Position numbers and translations under genes: made by a program. From assembly GCF_918697925.1 (NCBI RefSeq), contig NZ_CAKKMF010000005.1, positions 30,275-94,274 of the forward strand: a stretch of DNA of 64,000 bases, in the 5' to 3' direction. Numbering within the stretch: the first letter of the stretch is position 1; each line of letters begins with the position of its first letter. The notes under the pieces are model-generated. The model was not told the DNA's origin, searched no databases, and saw nothing but the letters and a program-made list of their open reading frames with translations. This stretch comes from Arthrobacter sp. Bi26. GTDB lineage: Bacteria > Actinomycetota > Actinomycetes > Actinomycetales > Micrococcaceae. Positions 45,373 to 55,456 of this stretch are shown here, piece after piece.

Positions 45373-45855
45373 TTGGGTGGTGTAGAGCTGGGCGCCGGCG
45401 TCGACGGCCAAACTGGCCGCGTTGATCTGTTCAGTGCTGTACCCGTTTGCAGCCCCGACAACCACGACGTCGGCCAGTTCCGGTTGTGCGGGATCGGCCA
45501 GGTTGACGCCCAGACTGCGCAATGGGGCGGCCAGACCCTCCGCTCCGAGCGCCAGCACCCGGGCCCCGGGGTGGCGGTGGGCAATGTACTCGGCGGCTGC
45601 GCTGCCGGCGGTAACAAAATCCTCGTCGCGGATTCCGATTCCCTGGGAGCGGAGGTGCGCCGCGTACTCGGCCGGGGTCTTCTCCGAGGCGTTGGTGCAG
45701 ACTACGACGGCGTGTCCGGCAGCGTAGAGCGCTGCCACCAGCTCCGCGGCGCCCGGCATGGCTTCCCCGCCGGCACTGCCGGCGCGCTTTGTCCGCATCA
45801 GGCAACCGTCGACATCCAGTACCCAGCCGTGGGAATTTTCAATGGCGTCGCTCAT
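45373..45855 (-). pseudogene. HAD-family phosphatase (NagD-like), C-terminus missing
   Basis: The first 161 residues match a NagD/GPH-type HAD hydrolase: WVLDVDGCLM with the catalytic Asp pair, VVCTNASEKTPAEYAAHL with the second-motif Thr, and cap-domain sequence to DAGAQLYTTQ. The C-terminal core with the catalytic Lys and Asp motif is lost at the join with the YfcC fragment. The ATG overlaps the stop of the reading frame upstream (ATGA). Confidence 0.8.
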
Positions 45856-46025
45856 GCCGTGACCTCCTGTGCGGCGCTGCCGACTGTTGGACCAACTTCG
45901 TTGGACGTCCCGCGTTGAATGGAAAATTTTGTGGTGCCGTCGCTGATGGACACCGAGGTGGAGGGCCGGTCATTCACTGCAGCGAGCAACCTCTGCAGCG
46001 TTGAGGTGGCCGAATTCTTCTTCGC
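45852..46025 (-). pseudogene. C-terminal remnant of an unassigned gene coupled to the HAD gene
   Basis: A frame reading AAKKNSATSTLQRLLAAVND, then STSVSISDGTTKFSIQRG, ends EVTA with its TGA overlapping the HAD start. The pattern (helix, then short strands with DG and KFSIQRG) loosely resembles the N-terminal region of a biotin carboxyl carrier protein, but this is weak. It is cut on its 5' side at about 46025. Confidence 0.35.
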
Positions 46026-46030
46026 GGCGT

Positions 46031-46258
46031 ACATGCTGGTCCCCGAAGTACTTCCCGCCGCAGCTGGTGCAGTACGCGAACTCACTCCTGCGGACCAAGG
46101 TCCTGTTCGGCTCCGACTACCCGATGATCCCGCCGGACCGCTGGATCGCCGACTTTGAGAAACTGGCCATCAAACCCGAGGTGCGCCCGCTGATCATGCG
46201 CGAGAATGCGATCCGGCTGCTCGGGCTGCAGAACGCCACAGCGACCGCCGCGGAATGA
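46031..46258 (+). pseudogene. Amidohydrolase-2 family protein, C-terminal remnant
   Basis: The frame WSPKYFPPQLVQYANSLLRT, then KVLFGSDYPMIPPDRWIADF and ENAIRLLG, is the end of an amidohydrolase-2 (ACMSD-like) protein with the metal-ligand Asp in GSDYP. Only about 75 residues remain; DNA before about 46030 belongs to the minus-strand HAD group. Confidence 0.75.
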
Positions 46259-46383
46259 TGACGGGCCTGAGCGCACAGCACATGCTCATGGCTCGAGAGA
46301 AAAATGCGTAAATTTGGGAACACCGACGAGCGGGCAACAGCCCACCCGCCTCTGTCCCTCCGCCTGAACACATGGAGAAGACA

Positions 46384-47145
46384 ATGTGACAACGCGTACT
46401 CATCACCGCCGGAGCCAGCGGGATCGGCCTGGCCACCGCCAAGGCCTTCGCAGCGGCCGGCGCCCGGGTTCACATCGCCGACATCAATGCCGACGCCGTG
46501 GCCGCAGCCAGCGCCGGTAACCCGGACATCACCGGATCCGTGACGGACGTCAGCAACTCCGACGCCGTCGCCGCCCTGTTCGAGGACGTCAAGAAGGAGC
46601 TTGGCGGTCTGGATGTGCTGGTCAACAACGCCGGCATCGCCGGCCCCACCGCCCCGGTGGAAGAATACGACGCCGGCGCTTTCGCCGCCGTCGTCGGCGT
46701 GAACCTGCAGGGGACCTTCAACGTCACGCAGCGGGCTATCCCGCTGCTTAAGGAATCCGACGCCGCGTCCATCGTGACCATGTCTTCCCTGGCCGGCCGG
46801 TTCGGCTACCCGAACCGTGTTGCTTACTCCACCACCAAGTGGGGCCTGGTCGGCTTCGCCAAGACGCTCGCCATGGAACTGGGCCCGTTTGGCATTACCT
46901 CGAACACCATCCACCCGGGCGCCGTGGACGGCCCGCGCATCATGAGCGTCTTCGAGGGCCGTGCGTCCGTGTCCGGCCGCACCGTTCAGGAGGAAATCGA
47001 CTCCGCGATGGCCAACCAGTCCGTGAAGAAATTCATCAACCCGGACGACATCGCCGCCCTGATCCTGTTCCTCGCCGGCCCGCACGCCCGCACCATCTCC
47101 GGCCAGATGTTCCCCATCGACGCCGACTCCAAAGCCGCAGTCTAA
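46384..47145 (+). pseudogene. SDR oxidoreductase with a stop at codon 2
   Basis: From codon 3 onward this is a complete SDR: VLITAGASGIGLA, NNAGIAGP, catalytic SMSSLAG-type Ser and YSTTK, and an end DADSKAAV. The only ATG in the expected place (46384) is followed directly by TGA, then CAACGC in frame. The next in-frame start is a GTG at 46498, after the nucleotide-binding motif. Unless this is a sequencing error (for example GGA read as TGA), no active enzyme is made. Confidence 0.75.
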
Positions 47146-47426
47146 TGAGCACGAAGTATATTGCCGCACAGGCGCCAGCCACCGGCAGCCCCGCCGGGAC
47201 AAACGCACCGGCCGGTAGCGTCGCTCCGCCGGCGGGCAGCCTCTGGCGCGGCCGCGTCGTGGGCATCGCTCATATTGTTCTTGCGGTCCGGTTCGGGCAC
47301 GTGCTGATGGGCCCGGACCATGCGGGAAGGTGCTACTGGGCGCTGAAATTAGAAAGCGCCGACGCTCCTGTCCGGTCCATCCCGCAGGTCAGACAGGACC
47401 TTGTGCCCGGTTGCCCATTTCTTTGA
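47145..47426 (+). pseudogene. N-terminal remnant of a membrane protein after the SDR
   Basis: The ATG overlaps the SDR stop (TAATG). MSTKYIAAQAPATG is followed by a Pro/Ala-rich stretch and the beginning of a helix (RGRVVGIAHIVLAV), after which the sequence changes to RFGHVLMGPDHAG and reads on without family features. It looks like the first ~55 codons of a transporter joined to unrelated DNA at about 47285. Confidence 0.4.
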
Positions 47427-47879
47427 TAGTTCCGCCGGGGCATCGTTTCGGGTCTCAGTCCATGAGGTCGAAGTCCAGGTCGAGGTCCAGGGGCGAGTTC
47501 AGCCGTCTCCAGGTGGAGGATGTCCGGCGAAGACACCGGCGGACGCGGCAGTGGCTCCAAGCTGCACAATTGCGGACCGCCACGACGTCCCTGAGGTGCA
47601 GCGGTCCTGCACGGCGGAGGCTTTCCCGGTGTGTCGGCACCGGATCCAGATCCTGGGTTCCACCCAACGGTCGGTTTCAGTGGATACGCGGCGACTCACA
47701 TTTGCGCGCCCAGCCGACAGGCAACGCCATGGGCACAACGGACAAGTCCTTGATCATCACCACTCACCCGGGGGACGTCAGCTGAATCCGGCTCTCTAAT
47801 ATCTGCCTCCGGCGAACGCCCCAAGCGTGCCTGAGGCGACGTAGCATCAAGGTATGGGGGCAGCCAGGAGTGTGGCGAA
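47427..47879. other. Region upstream of clpC
   Basis: No gene supported. TAATAT at 47799-47804 could be part of the clpC promoter. AGGAG at 47865-47869 is the clpC ribosome site. GGTCGAAGTCCA is followed directly by GGTCGAGGTCCA near 47466-47489, a short direct repeat of unknown meaning. Confidence 0.35.
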
Positions 47880-50369
47880 ATGTTTGAGCGATTTACGGAC
47901 CGTGCCCGTCGCGTAGTTGTGCTTGCCCAAGAAGAGGCACGCATGCTGAACCACGGTTATATTGGTACCGAACACATCCTCTTGGGTCTGATCCATGAGG
48001 GTGAGGGTGTTGCCGCCAAAGCCCTTGAATCCTTGGGCATTTCCCTCGACGGTGTCCGCGAGCAGGTCCAGGAGATCATCGGCCCGGGCCAGCAGTCCCC
48101 GTCCGGACACATCCCCTTTACCCCTCGTGCCAAGAAGGTCCTGGAGCTCTCGCTGCGTGAGGCCCTGCAGCTGGGCCACAACTACATCGGGACCGAGCAC
48201 ATCCTCCTCGGCCTCATCCGGGAGGGCGAGGGCGTTGCCGCCCAGGTGCTCGTCAAGCTCGGCGCCGACTCGAGCCGGGTCCGCCAGCAGGTCATCCAGC
48301 TGCTCTCGGGTTACCAGGGCAAGGAGGCCACAGGCCCCGGTCAGGATCACGTTGAAGCGGTTCCCTCCGGTTCCGTGGTTTTGGACCAGTTCGGCCGCAA
48401 CCTGACCCAGGCGGCGCGCGAGAACAAACTGGACCCCGTGATCGGCCGCGAGCAGGAAATGGAACGCGTCATGCAGGTCCTGTCCCGCCGCACCAAGAAC
48501 AACCCCGTGCTGATCGGCGAGCCGGGCGTCGGCAAGACCGCCGTCGTTGAGGGCCTGGCCCAGGCTATTGTCCGTGGGGATGTCCCGGAGACCCTCAAGG
48601 ACAAGCAGCTGTACACTCTGGACCTGGGCTCCGTGGTGGCCGGCTCGCGGTACCGTGGTGACTTTGAGGAGCGGCTGAAGAAGGTCCTCAAGGAGATCCG
48701 CACCCGCGGGGACATTCTTTTGTTCATCGACGAGATCCAGACACTGGTGGGTGCCGGTGCCGCCGAGGGTGCCATCGATGCGGCCTCGATCCTGAAGCCG
48801 TTGCTGGCCCGCGGCGAGCTGCAGACCATCGGTGCGACCACGCTGGACGAGTACCGCAAGCACATCGAGAAGGATGCCGCGCTGGAGCGCCGTTTCCAGC
48901 CGATCCAGGTCAAGGAACCCTCCGTGGCCGACGCGATCGAGATCCTCAAGGGCCTCCGCGACCGGTACGAGGCACACCACCGGGTCACCATCACCGACGG
49001 CGCCCTGGTCGCCGCCGCGAACCTCTCCGAGCGCTACATCTCGGACCGGTTCCTGCCGGACAAGGCGATCGACCTGATCGACGAGGCCGGGGCACGGCTG
49101 CGCATCCGCCGCATGACCGCCCCGCCGGAGCTTAAGGCTATTGCCGAAAGGATCATTGGCGTCAGGAAGGCCAAAGACGTCGCGATCGACGCCTCCGACT
49201 ACGAGGGTGCCGCGTCACTGCGCGATGAGGAGCAGAAACTGATTGCCGAGCGTAAAGAGAAGGAGCGCCAGTGGAAGACTGGCGGGCTGGACGACATTTC
49301 CGAGGTTGATGAGGACCTGATCGCCGAGGTGCTGGCGAACTCCACCGGCATCCCGGTCTTCAAGCTGACCGAAGAAGAGTCCTCGCGGCTGCTGAAGATG
49401 GAAGATGAGCTGCACCAGCGTGTGGTCGGCCAGGAGGAAGCGATTAAGTCGGTTTCGCGGGCGATCCGGCGCACCCGTGCAGGGCTCAAGGACCCGAAGC
49501 GTCCGGGCGGTTCGTTCATCTTTGCCGGCCCCACCGGCGTGGGCAAGACCGAGCTCGCCAAGGCCCTCGCGGAGTTCCTGTTCGGCGAGGAAGACGCGCT
49601 GATCACGCTGGACATGTCCGAGTACTCGGAGAAGCACACGGTCTCGCGGCTCTTCGGTGCCCCTCCGGGCTACGTGGGCTACGAGGAAGGCGGCCAGCTG
49701 ACCGAGAAGGTCCGCCGTCGTCCGTTCTCCGTGGTGCTGTTCGATGAAGTGGAGAAGGCGCACGCCGATCTCTTCAACTCGCTGCTGCAGATCATGGAAG
49801 ACGGCCGCCTGACCGACTCCCATGGCCGCGTGGTCGACTTCAAGAACACCGTGATCATCATGACCACCAACCTCGGCACCAGGGACATCTCCAAGAGTGT
49901 TGCCACCGGCTTCCAGTCCGGCACGGACACCCAGACCGGCTACACCCGGATGCGCGCCCGGGTCACCGAGGAGCTCAAGCAGCACTTCCGCCCCGAGTTC
50001 CTGAACCGTGTTGACGATGTTGTGGTCTTCCCGCAGCTGACCCAGGACGAGATCATCGAGATCGTGGACATGTTCGTCAGCCGGCTCAAGAAGCGCCTGA
50101 AGGACAAGGACATGGGCATCGAGCTCACGTCCGCGGCCAAGGTGCTCCTCGCGGCCCGCGGCTACGACCCCGCCATGGGTGCCCGGCCGCTGCGCCGCAC
50201 CATCCAGCGCGAGATCGAGGACCAGCTCTCCGAGAAGATCCTCTTCGGCGAGCTGCACTCCGGCGACATCGTGGTGGTGGATGTCGAAGGCGAAGGCGAC
50301 GACGCGAAGTTCACTTTCGCCGGCAACGCCAAGCCGCGCATCCCGGACGCACTGCCCGCCGCAGGCTGA
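47880..50369 (+). CDS. clpC: ATP-dependent Clp protease ATP-binding subunit ClpC
   Basis: An 829-aa HSP100 unfoldase that feeds proteins to ClpP. In order: two Clp_N repeats ([40 protein letters not shown]), AAA domain 1 (Walker A GEPGVGKT, Walker B ILLFIDEI), a UVR-containing middle coil ([20 protein letters not shown]), AAA domain 2 ([20 protein letters not shown], sensor Arg in GARPLRR) and a short acidic tail. All motifs are intact. It stands alone, as usual in Micrococcaceae, but its flanks here are gene fragments. Confidence 0.98.
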   Translation: MFERFTDRARRVVVLAQEEARMLNHGYIGTEHILLGLIHEGEGVAAKALESLGISLDGVREQVQEIIGPGQQSPSGHIPFTPRAKKVLELSLREALQLGHNYIGTEHILLGLIREGEGVAAQVLVKLGADSSRVRQQVIQLLSGYQGKEATGPGQDHVEAVPSGSVVLDQFGRNLTQAARENKLDPVIGREQEMERVMQVLSRRTKNNPVLIGEPGVGKTAVVEGLAQAIVRGDVPETLKDKQLYTLDLGSVVAGSRYRGDFEERLKKVLKEIRTRGDILLFIDEIQTLVGAGAAEGAIDAASILKPLLARGELQTIGATTLDEYRKHIEKDAALERRFQPIQVKEPSVADAIEILKGLRDRYEAHHRVTITDGALVAAANLSERYISDRFLPDKAIDLIDEAGARLRIRRMTAPPELKAIAERIIGVRKAKDVAIDASDYEGAASLRDEEQKLIAERKEKERQWKTGGLDDISEVDEDLIAEVLANSTGIPVFKLTEEESSRLLKMEDELHQRVVGQEEAIKSVSRAIRRTRAGLKDPKRPGGSFIFAGPTGVGKTELAKALAEFLFGEEDALITLDMSEYSEKHTVSRLFGAPPGYVGYEEGGQLTEKVRRRPFSVVLFDEVEKAHADLFNSLLQIMEDGRLTDSHGRVVDFKNTVIIMTTNLGTRDISKSVATGFQSGTDTQTGYTRMRARVTEELKQHFRPEFLNRVDDVVVFPQLTQDEIIEIVDMFVSRLKKRLKDKDMGIELTSAAKVLLAARGYDPAMGARPLRRTIQREIEDQLSEKILFGELHSGDIVVVDVEGEGDDAKFTFAGNAKPRIPDALPAAG

Positions 50370-50456
50370 TCGGAATACCGCCGGGGTGGGCCGATATCCG
50401 GTGGCTCAACGGGCGGCGGGACCCGTCGCCGGGGACCCGCCGCCGTCGGACTGCCG

Positions 50457-50868
50457 TCAGCTGCCGGCCGGGGCACCGGCGCAGGGAGGCCATTGCCCTG
50501 GTCCGGACCGGAAGAGCCCGCTGTAGGCGTTGGGGGCGATCTGGCCGGACAGATGGGCATAGAGGACATTGCGGCCGGCCGGAATCTCCCGGCTTGTCAC
50601 GAGGTCGATCAGCCCGGCGAGGGACTTTCCGTCGTAGACCGGGTCGGTGATCATGGCCTCGAGCGAGGCGCCAAGGCGGATGACTTCCAGAGTGGAATCG
50701 ACTCCGTACAGGTCTCCGGCCCAACCCTCCATGACGTTGATTTCGTCATCACGGAGCTCCCGGCCCAGGCCGATCAGCTCGGCGGTGTTCCGGGCGATGC
50801 GGTCAACCTGGTCTGGGCCTGTATAGAAAAGAGTCTTGGCGGCGCCGACGTGAGCGGCAATCGCACCG
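50457..50868 (-). pseudogene. ACC deaminase/D-cysteine desulfhydrase-like PLP enzyme, C-terminal part
   Basis: The frame reads VGAAKTLFYTGPDQVDRIAR, GLGRELRDDEINVMEGWAGD, then ITDPVYDGKSLAGLIDLVTS and VLYAHLSGQIAPNAYSGLF, the end of a type-II PLP enzyme of the ACC-deaminase family. About 135 residues remain; the PLP-lysine half is lost and an in-frame stop lies at the upstream limit. Confidence 0.75.
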
Positions 50869-51228
50869 CCTCAGCGAGATCGGAAGAGCCGCCGAATCAT
50901 TCCAAGCGTGGCCGTCCCAGTTCCTGGGAAGCGGAACCCATGATAGTCCCTCGAAATGTGGCGACTCACGCCGTGATTTTCGTTCCACAACTATCCTCCC
51001 TGCGATGTCCCACAGGAATCGTGCGGAATGGATACCGGTGCAGTTTTTGCCCCAGCTCTAATAAGAGAAGGCGCTCAGGGTCACTTTGGCTCGGTTTTCG
51101 ACGTTCACCATCGTCACAGGGTGGGGCCAGTTTCAACTGTCCTTCCGGGCCGGAAATACTTGGCGCAACCACCACGACCGGAATCAGTCAGGGCACCAGC
51201 GGACTGTCTCCAGGGTTACCTTAGATCC
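50869..51228. other. Gap containing repeat copy B and an adapter-like 13-mer
   Basis: No gene. AGATCGGAAGAGC at 50877-50889 equals the common start of Illumina TruSeq adapters and lies at the truncation point of the PLP-enzyme fragment. Repeat copy B follows at 51068-51162. Confidence 0.4.
51068..51162 (-). repeat. IS-end-like repeat, copy B (inverted relative to copy A)
   Basis: On the minus strand it reads CAAGTATTTCCGGCCCGGAA, then ACTGGCCCCACCCTGTGACG and GTCGAAAACCGAGCC, roughly 80% like copy A at 44268-44364. The two copies face each other and enclose clpC and the surrounding fragments. Confidence 0.55.
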
Positions 51229-51486
51229 ATGGGGCACCTGAGAGGTCCTTTATATCTGGACATCGCGGCGAAGGGCCTGTCTCTGGCGGGTGTTGCGCTG
51301 ATGATCTTCGGTCGGGAGGGCTGGTTCACCGTCGGTGTTTTCGTCGTGGTTATCGGCGTGCTGATCGGGGCGTGGGCCATGGTTGCCGTCCGTGGGGTGC
51401 GGTCACCTGGAGGGCCCTCCCGCCCGGCACCTTTCGGCGCATGGAACCGGAGGGACGCCGGTGCGGAAAAGGACGACGATTCCTGA
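51229..51486 (+). CDS. Small two-helix membrane protein
   Basis: The 85-aa product MGHLRGPLYLDIAAKGLSLA has two hydrophobic segments (SLAGVALMIFG, TVGVFVVVIGVLIGAWAMVA) and a charged C-terminus ending EKDDDS. No family is recognised. The start lacks a strong ribosome site. Confidence 0.5.
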   Translation: MGHLRGPLYLDIAAKGLSLAGVALMIFGREGWFTVGVFVVVIGVLIGAWAMVAVRGVRSPGGPSRPAPFGAWNRRDAGAEKDDDS

Positions 51487-51641
51487 ACGGCGAGGATTCG
51501 CCCGACCCGGAGCTCAGCCTGATGAGTCTCCGGAGACCTCGCGTCGCGGAAGTTAATGTCCCAGGGTGCCGGTCTGATACTGTTGCTACACCTTTCCGTA
51601 GCACAGTCCCTGTGCCGGCACGCCTGCACAGGAGGCATTCC

Positions 51642-52205
51642 ATGGCTGAAATCTTGACGGACTTTTCGGGTGAGTGGCGCTTTGACCCCACCCACACCCG
51701 CATCGGTTTCTCTACGCGCCACGCAATGGTGACCAAAGTGCGCGGGGCGTTCAACGACGTTGAGGGCGCCATCCACGTCAATGCCGAAAACCCTGAGCAG
51801 TCGTCGGCACGGATGACCATCAAGGTGGCCAGCATCGACACTCGCAATGCGGACCGCGACCAGCACCTGCGTACTAACGAATTCTTTGACGCACCGCAGT
51901 TTCCGGAGATCACGTTCTCCAGCAACCGGGTGGACCAGGTCGACGACGGCCACTTCATCGTTGGCGGTGACGTCACCATCCGCGGGGTCACCAAGGACAT
52001 CGCCATCCCGCTGGACTTCATCGGCGTCGAACGTGACCCCATGGGTAACCTCCGGGCGGGCTTTGAAGGCTCACGCCGGATTGACCGGCAGGACTTCGGT
52101 CTCACATGGAATGCGGCTCTTGACTCCGGCGGGGTCCTTATCTCGGACAAGATCACCCTTGAATTCGAAATCTCCGCCGTGAAAGTCGAAGACCCGGCGG
52201 CCTGA
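51642..52205 (+). CDS. YceI-like family protein
   Basis: A 187-aa lipocalin-like barrel: GEWRFDPTHTRIGFSTRHAM at the start (the WxxDxxHSxxxFxxxH pattern), NAEPE-type block SSARMTIKVASIDT, then FPEITFSSNRV and GDVTIRGVTKDIAIPLDF. The family binds isoprenoid-like or amide ligands. There is no signal peptide. AGGAGG sits before the ATG. Cytoplasmic binding role is inferred. Confidence 0.93.
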   Translation: MAEILTDFSGEWRFDPTHTRIGFSTRHAMVTKVRGAFNDVEGAIHVNAENPEQSSARMTIKVASIDTRNADRDQHLRTNEFFDAPQFPEITFSSNRVDQVDDGHFIVGGDVTIRGVTKDIAIPLDFIGVERDPMGNLRAGFEGSRRIDRQDFGLTWNAALDSGGVLISDKITLEFEISAVKVEDPAA

Positions 52206-52460
52206 CACCCACCGCGCCGGTATCGCCGGACGCCAGTTCCAAGCAGCCGGCTGCACCGTGCTCGGTGTCCGGCCCGATGCGCGGATGGTCTCTATTTCTC
52301 TGGTGTGTCATCAGGCAGCGGCATCGAGGGCGATGAGCGGCCGGGCGTGAGTCGCCGGAAGCGAAGCGCCGGGCGCCGTCGGTGAAGGCCTCCGCGGGGC
52401 TGGGCGCGGCGGGGAGCGATGGTGAGGCTGCCTCGGACAAGGCCATGCGGGCACAAAATC
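52206..52460. other. Intergenic region between YceI and CBS genes
   Basis: Nothing recognisable besides the terminator that follows. Confidence 0.35.
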
Positions 52461-52486
52461 GCGCCACGGAGTGTACTCCGTGGCGC
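52461..52486 (-). terminator. Terminator of the CBS-domain gene
   Basis: GCGCCACGGAGT and ACTCCGTGGCGC form a perfect 12-bp dyad with a two-base centre, followed on the minus strand by GATTTTGTG. It lies 25 bases after the CBS gene stop. Confidence 0.7.
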
Positions 52487-52511
52487 TTGTTTGCTAATGA
52501 ATTGCTTGACT

Positions 52512-52952
52512 TTATGAACTGCTCGACTGCATATGTTTGCGTTCCGAAATGTGCTCCACCAGTTCGCCCACACGCTCCTCCGAGTAGTTGCGCGCGATGT
52601 CACCCTGGCTGATGATGCCGACCAACTTGTGGTCAGCAATGACCGGGAGCCGCCGGACCTGGTACTTCTCCATCATTTCGATGGCGGCGTCAACGTTCGC
52701 ATCGGCGTCAATCCAGTGGGGCGCACCGGTGGCGAGGTCGCGGGCCATCATCTCGCGTGGATCACGGCCCACGGCAACGCACTTGAGCACGATGTCCCGG
52801 TCAGTGATCATGCCCTTCAACTTGCCGTCATCACCGCAGATCGGCAACGATCCGCAGTCCAGATCCAGCATCATCCGTGCGGCATCTACGAGGGACTGGT
52901 TCTCCTTAATACACTGTGCATCCGTACTCATGAATTCACGTACGGCACTCAT
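52512..52952 (-). CDS. Tandem CBS-domain protein (hypoxic response protein-like)
   Basis: The 146-aa protein consists of two CBS domains: MSTDAQCIKENQSLVDAARM with LKGMITDRDIVLKCVAVGRD, and WIDADANVDAAIEMMEKYQV with KLVGIISQGDIARNY. CBS pairs bind adenine nucleotides. The size and arrangement resemble Hrp1 of mycobacteria, a stress protein. No partner domain is attached. Confidence 0.88.
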   Translation of the reverse strand: MSAVREFMSTDAQCIKENQSLVDAARMMLDLDCGSLPICGDDGKLKGMITDRDIVLKCVAVGRDPREMMARDLATGAPHWIDADANVDAAIEMMEKYQVRRLPVIADHKLVGIISQGDIARNYSEERVGELVEHISERKHMQSSSS

Positions 52953-53435
52953 TGGTCCTCCTTCATCGATTGAGGTATCGACGCAGAGTCACCGGGCACA
53001 TGCGCCGATGCTGCTAGCCTACGCCCGGGCCAGCGCCGATGTCGACGGCGGTTCCTCCCCTATTTGGGAGCTTCCGTTAACCATCAGGGAGTCGGGCAGT
53101 TCTTCGGTTTTTTCGGGCGCCGGGGCAGGGTCAGATGGGCTGCGCGGCGGGCCATTGCCGCATTGAACCGTTCGGGTCAGCGGCGGGTGCAATACAGGAG
53201 CGAAAGCGATAGCTCAGGTCCGTGTTTCCAGGATAGTGCGGTCGTGACGGGGCTGGATACCCCGGCTGCATGTTTCGAATGATCGGCCGGAACAGAAGGC
53301 GTGACGGCTGTGTCTGCGTGGTCTGCTGGATGAACAGACCGTTGTCTGGCCGGGTGCCCGAGGCTCGTGACATGGCTGTCTGCGGAGAGGCTCACCTTCG
53401 TTCTTGCATCACAGCCGACTGGGCGCCTGAAATCC
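52953..53435. other. Gap between CBS gene and SDR pseudogene
   Basis: About 480 bases. No frame shows family features on either strand, and I see no repeat. Confidence 0.35.
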
Positions 53436-54165
53436 TTACACGCGGATCACGGCCAGCGAACCTGGATCGATGGCAATCATTCCGCCGTCCACCGGTATCA
53501 CGGCTGCGTTGGCATACGAGGCTTGGTCAGAGAGCAGCCACGCCACCACGTTTCCGGTTTCGAGCGCCTCTGCTGGCCGTCGGGTAGGCACGAATGATGT
53601 GGCCACGGAGTAAGCGTGTTGACGTTTCAGCTCGAGTTCTGCGCCGAATTCATCCATTTCCTGGTCTGCCATTTCGGTGCGGGTCCACCCCGGGCAGACG
53701 GCGTTCGCTCGGACCCCAAGTGGGCCGTAGTCCACGGCAATCGACTGCATCGGCATTGTTAGCGCCGCCTTTGAGGCGTTATACCCGGGGATACCTGCGG
53801 TTGCCCTGAGCGCCGCGGCTGAGGCGACTCCCACAATGGCGCCGCCAGCCGCTATGAGGTGCGGCACGATTGCCTTGGCCAGAAGGAAGGGACCCGTCAG
53901 TTGGTACGGATCGTTGCGTCCGAGTCTTCGTTCGCCGACTCACCGACTGCCCCGGGGCTGACAATGCCCGCATTCAGCACGAGACCGTTGATCGATCCGA
54001 ATCGCTCAACGGTAGTTGCAACAAGTTCGCGTACACCGTTCTCCGATGCAGCGTCGGCAACGAATGGGACGGCGCCGGCGGATCGGGCGACCCTCTCAAG
54101 GGTTTCGAGTCGACGGCCACAAATGGCAACGTCCCACCCTTGGCACCGGGATGAGGCAAAACAAT
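53436..54165 (-). pseudogene. SDR oxidoreductase with a frameshift and lost N-terminus
   Basis: One frame reads WDVAICGRRLETLERVARSA and ends SANEDSDATIRTN with a TGA. The next frame continues LTGPFLLAKAIVPHLIAAGG, YNASK and IPVDGGMIAIDPG to the stop at 53436. Restoring one C (AACTGACGG to AACCTGACGG near 53905) joins them into a normal SDR. The TGxxxGIG motif at the N-terminus is also missing, so this is genuine decay, not only a base-call error. Confidence 0.75.
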
Positions 54166-54227
54166 CATGTTAGCGCCAGCAACGGAATTGGAATTCATGG
54201 CGACTTTAATTGAGGGCTGGAGAAATC

Positions 54228-54512
54228 ATGGCTGAAGTCCGCGTACACACGCATCTATCCGCCGGGCGTTGGCACGATCTGGAGGTATTTACGATCAAGG
54301 CTCCAAACACGGTTGCGGAATTTGAGGTTCCGGCCGGCGTTCAGATCAAGCTCCGGTATGGGGCGGGGCCGCTAGGATACGACCGGCAGCAGCAGACGAC
54401 TGACGGGAGGAACGTAAAACGCTTAGTCGTTGGCGGACTAATGGTCCGTGCTCGGATGCAAGCCAGGACTCCACAAGCCATCCAGCTCTCGTACAAGAGG
54501 ATCACCAAATAG
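54228..54512 (+). CDS. Hypothetical 94-aa protein
   Basis: MAEVRVHTHLSAGRWHDLEV starts after GGAG, followed by FTIKAPNTVAEFEVPAGVQI and KLRYGAGPLGYDRQQQTTDG. The alternating pattern suggests an all-beta fold. No family is recognised. It lies beside the IS remnants and may be island cargo. Confidence 0.5.
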   Translation: MAEVRVHTHLSAGRWHDLEVFTIKAPNTVAEFEVPAGVQIKLRYGAGPLGYDRQQQTTDGRNVKRLVVGGLMVRARMQARTPQAIQLSYKRITK

Positions 54513-54594
54513 TGCTAACTGCAGCATACGGGCCGCTTATCCAGGACCACGAAAAGCTGCTCGGGACTGCCCCGGCTTTTGTTGGCTCGGGGTC

Positions 54595-55415
54595 TTAGGC
54601 CGCTCTGAGCGCGGTCCGGTTGATTGTTTCATATTCGATTGGTGTGAGTTTTCCCAGCCGTCTTTGCCGTCGCCGGCGGTGGTAGGTCCGTTCGATCCAG
54701 GTCGTGATGGCTAAAAGGAGTTCCTGCCTGGTGGTCCACCGCTGCCTATCCAGGACGTTCTTCTGCAGGAGGGAGAAGAACGATTCCATCGCGGCGTTGT
54801 CCGCGCATGCACCGACCCTGCCCATCGAGCCTGTGAGCCCGTGGTGTCGGAGCGATTCAACGAAGCGGCGTGACCGGAACTGGGATCCGCGATCCGAGTG
54901 CACCACGGTCCCTGCCGGGCGGCGTGACCGCACCGCGTTCTCCAGCGCGGCGACGGCCAGCGAGGATTTCATCCGCGAGTCCATCGAGTAGCCGACGATC
55001 CTTCCGGAATAGACGTCCTTCACCGCGCAGAGGTAGAGCTTGCCCTCACCGGTGGGGTGTTCGGTGATGTCGGTCAGCCACAACTCGTTCGGCGCAGCGG
55101 CGGTGAAGTCCCGTTCGACCAGGTCGTCGTGGACCGGTGGACCGGTTTCCGGTTCAGACCCCGCTTCTTGGAATAGACCGACCAGATGCCGTGGTCCCGG
55201 CACAAGCGCTGGACCCTGTTCTCACCGGCCATGATGCCCTTCTCGGGGAGTTCGTCGGCGATGAACCGGTACCCGAACGCCGGATCGTCGGCGTGGATGT
55301 CCAGGGCGGCGTTCACCAGGTGTGCGTCGACCCAGTCGCGTTCCGTGACCGGGCTGGCTCTCCACCGGTAATAGCCTTGCTTGCTGAATCCCGACACCCT
55401 GCAGTCCACCGCCAC
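54595..55415 (-). pseudogene. IS3-family OrfB transposase, frameshifted
   Basis: The upstream frame has the HTH_21 region [20 protein letters not shown] and [15 protein letters not shown]. After a shift near 55150 the other frame has the rve integrase core with the DDE triad: [24 protein letters not shown], and [16 protein letters not shown]. The C-terminal end [14 protein letters not shown] is complete. Programmed frameshifting in IS3 occurs between OrfA and OrfB, not here, so this copy is inactive. Confidence 0.85.
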
Positions 55416-55456
55416 GGGAACACCGTCGGCGGCAAGATCCGTGACCAGCGGCTAGA

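Noticed and set aside
47466..47489. Direct repeat as a CRISPR-like array
   Set aside because: Only two adjoining 12-base units without spacers; no cas genes in the window.
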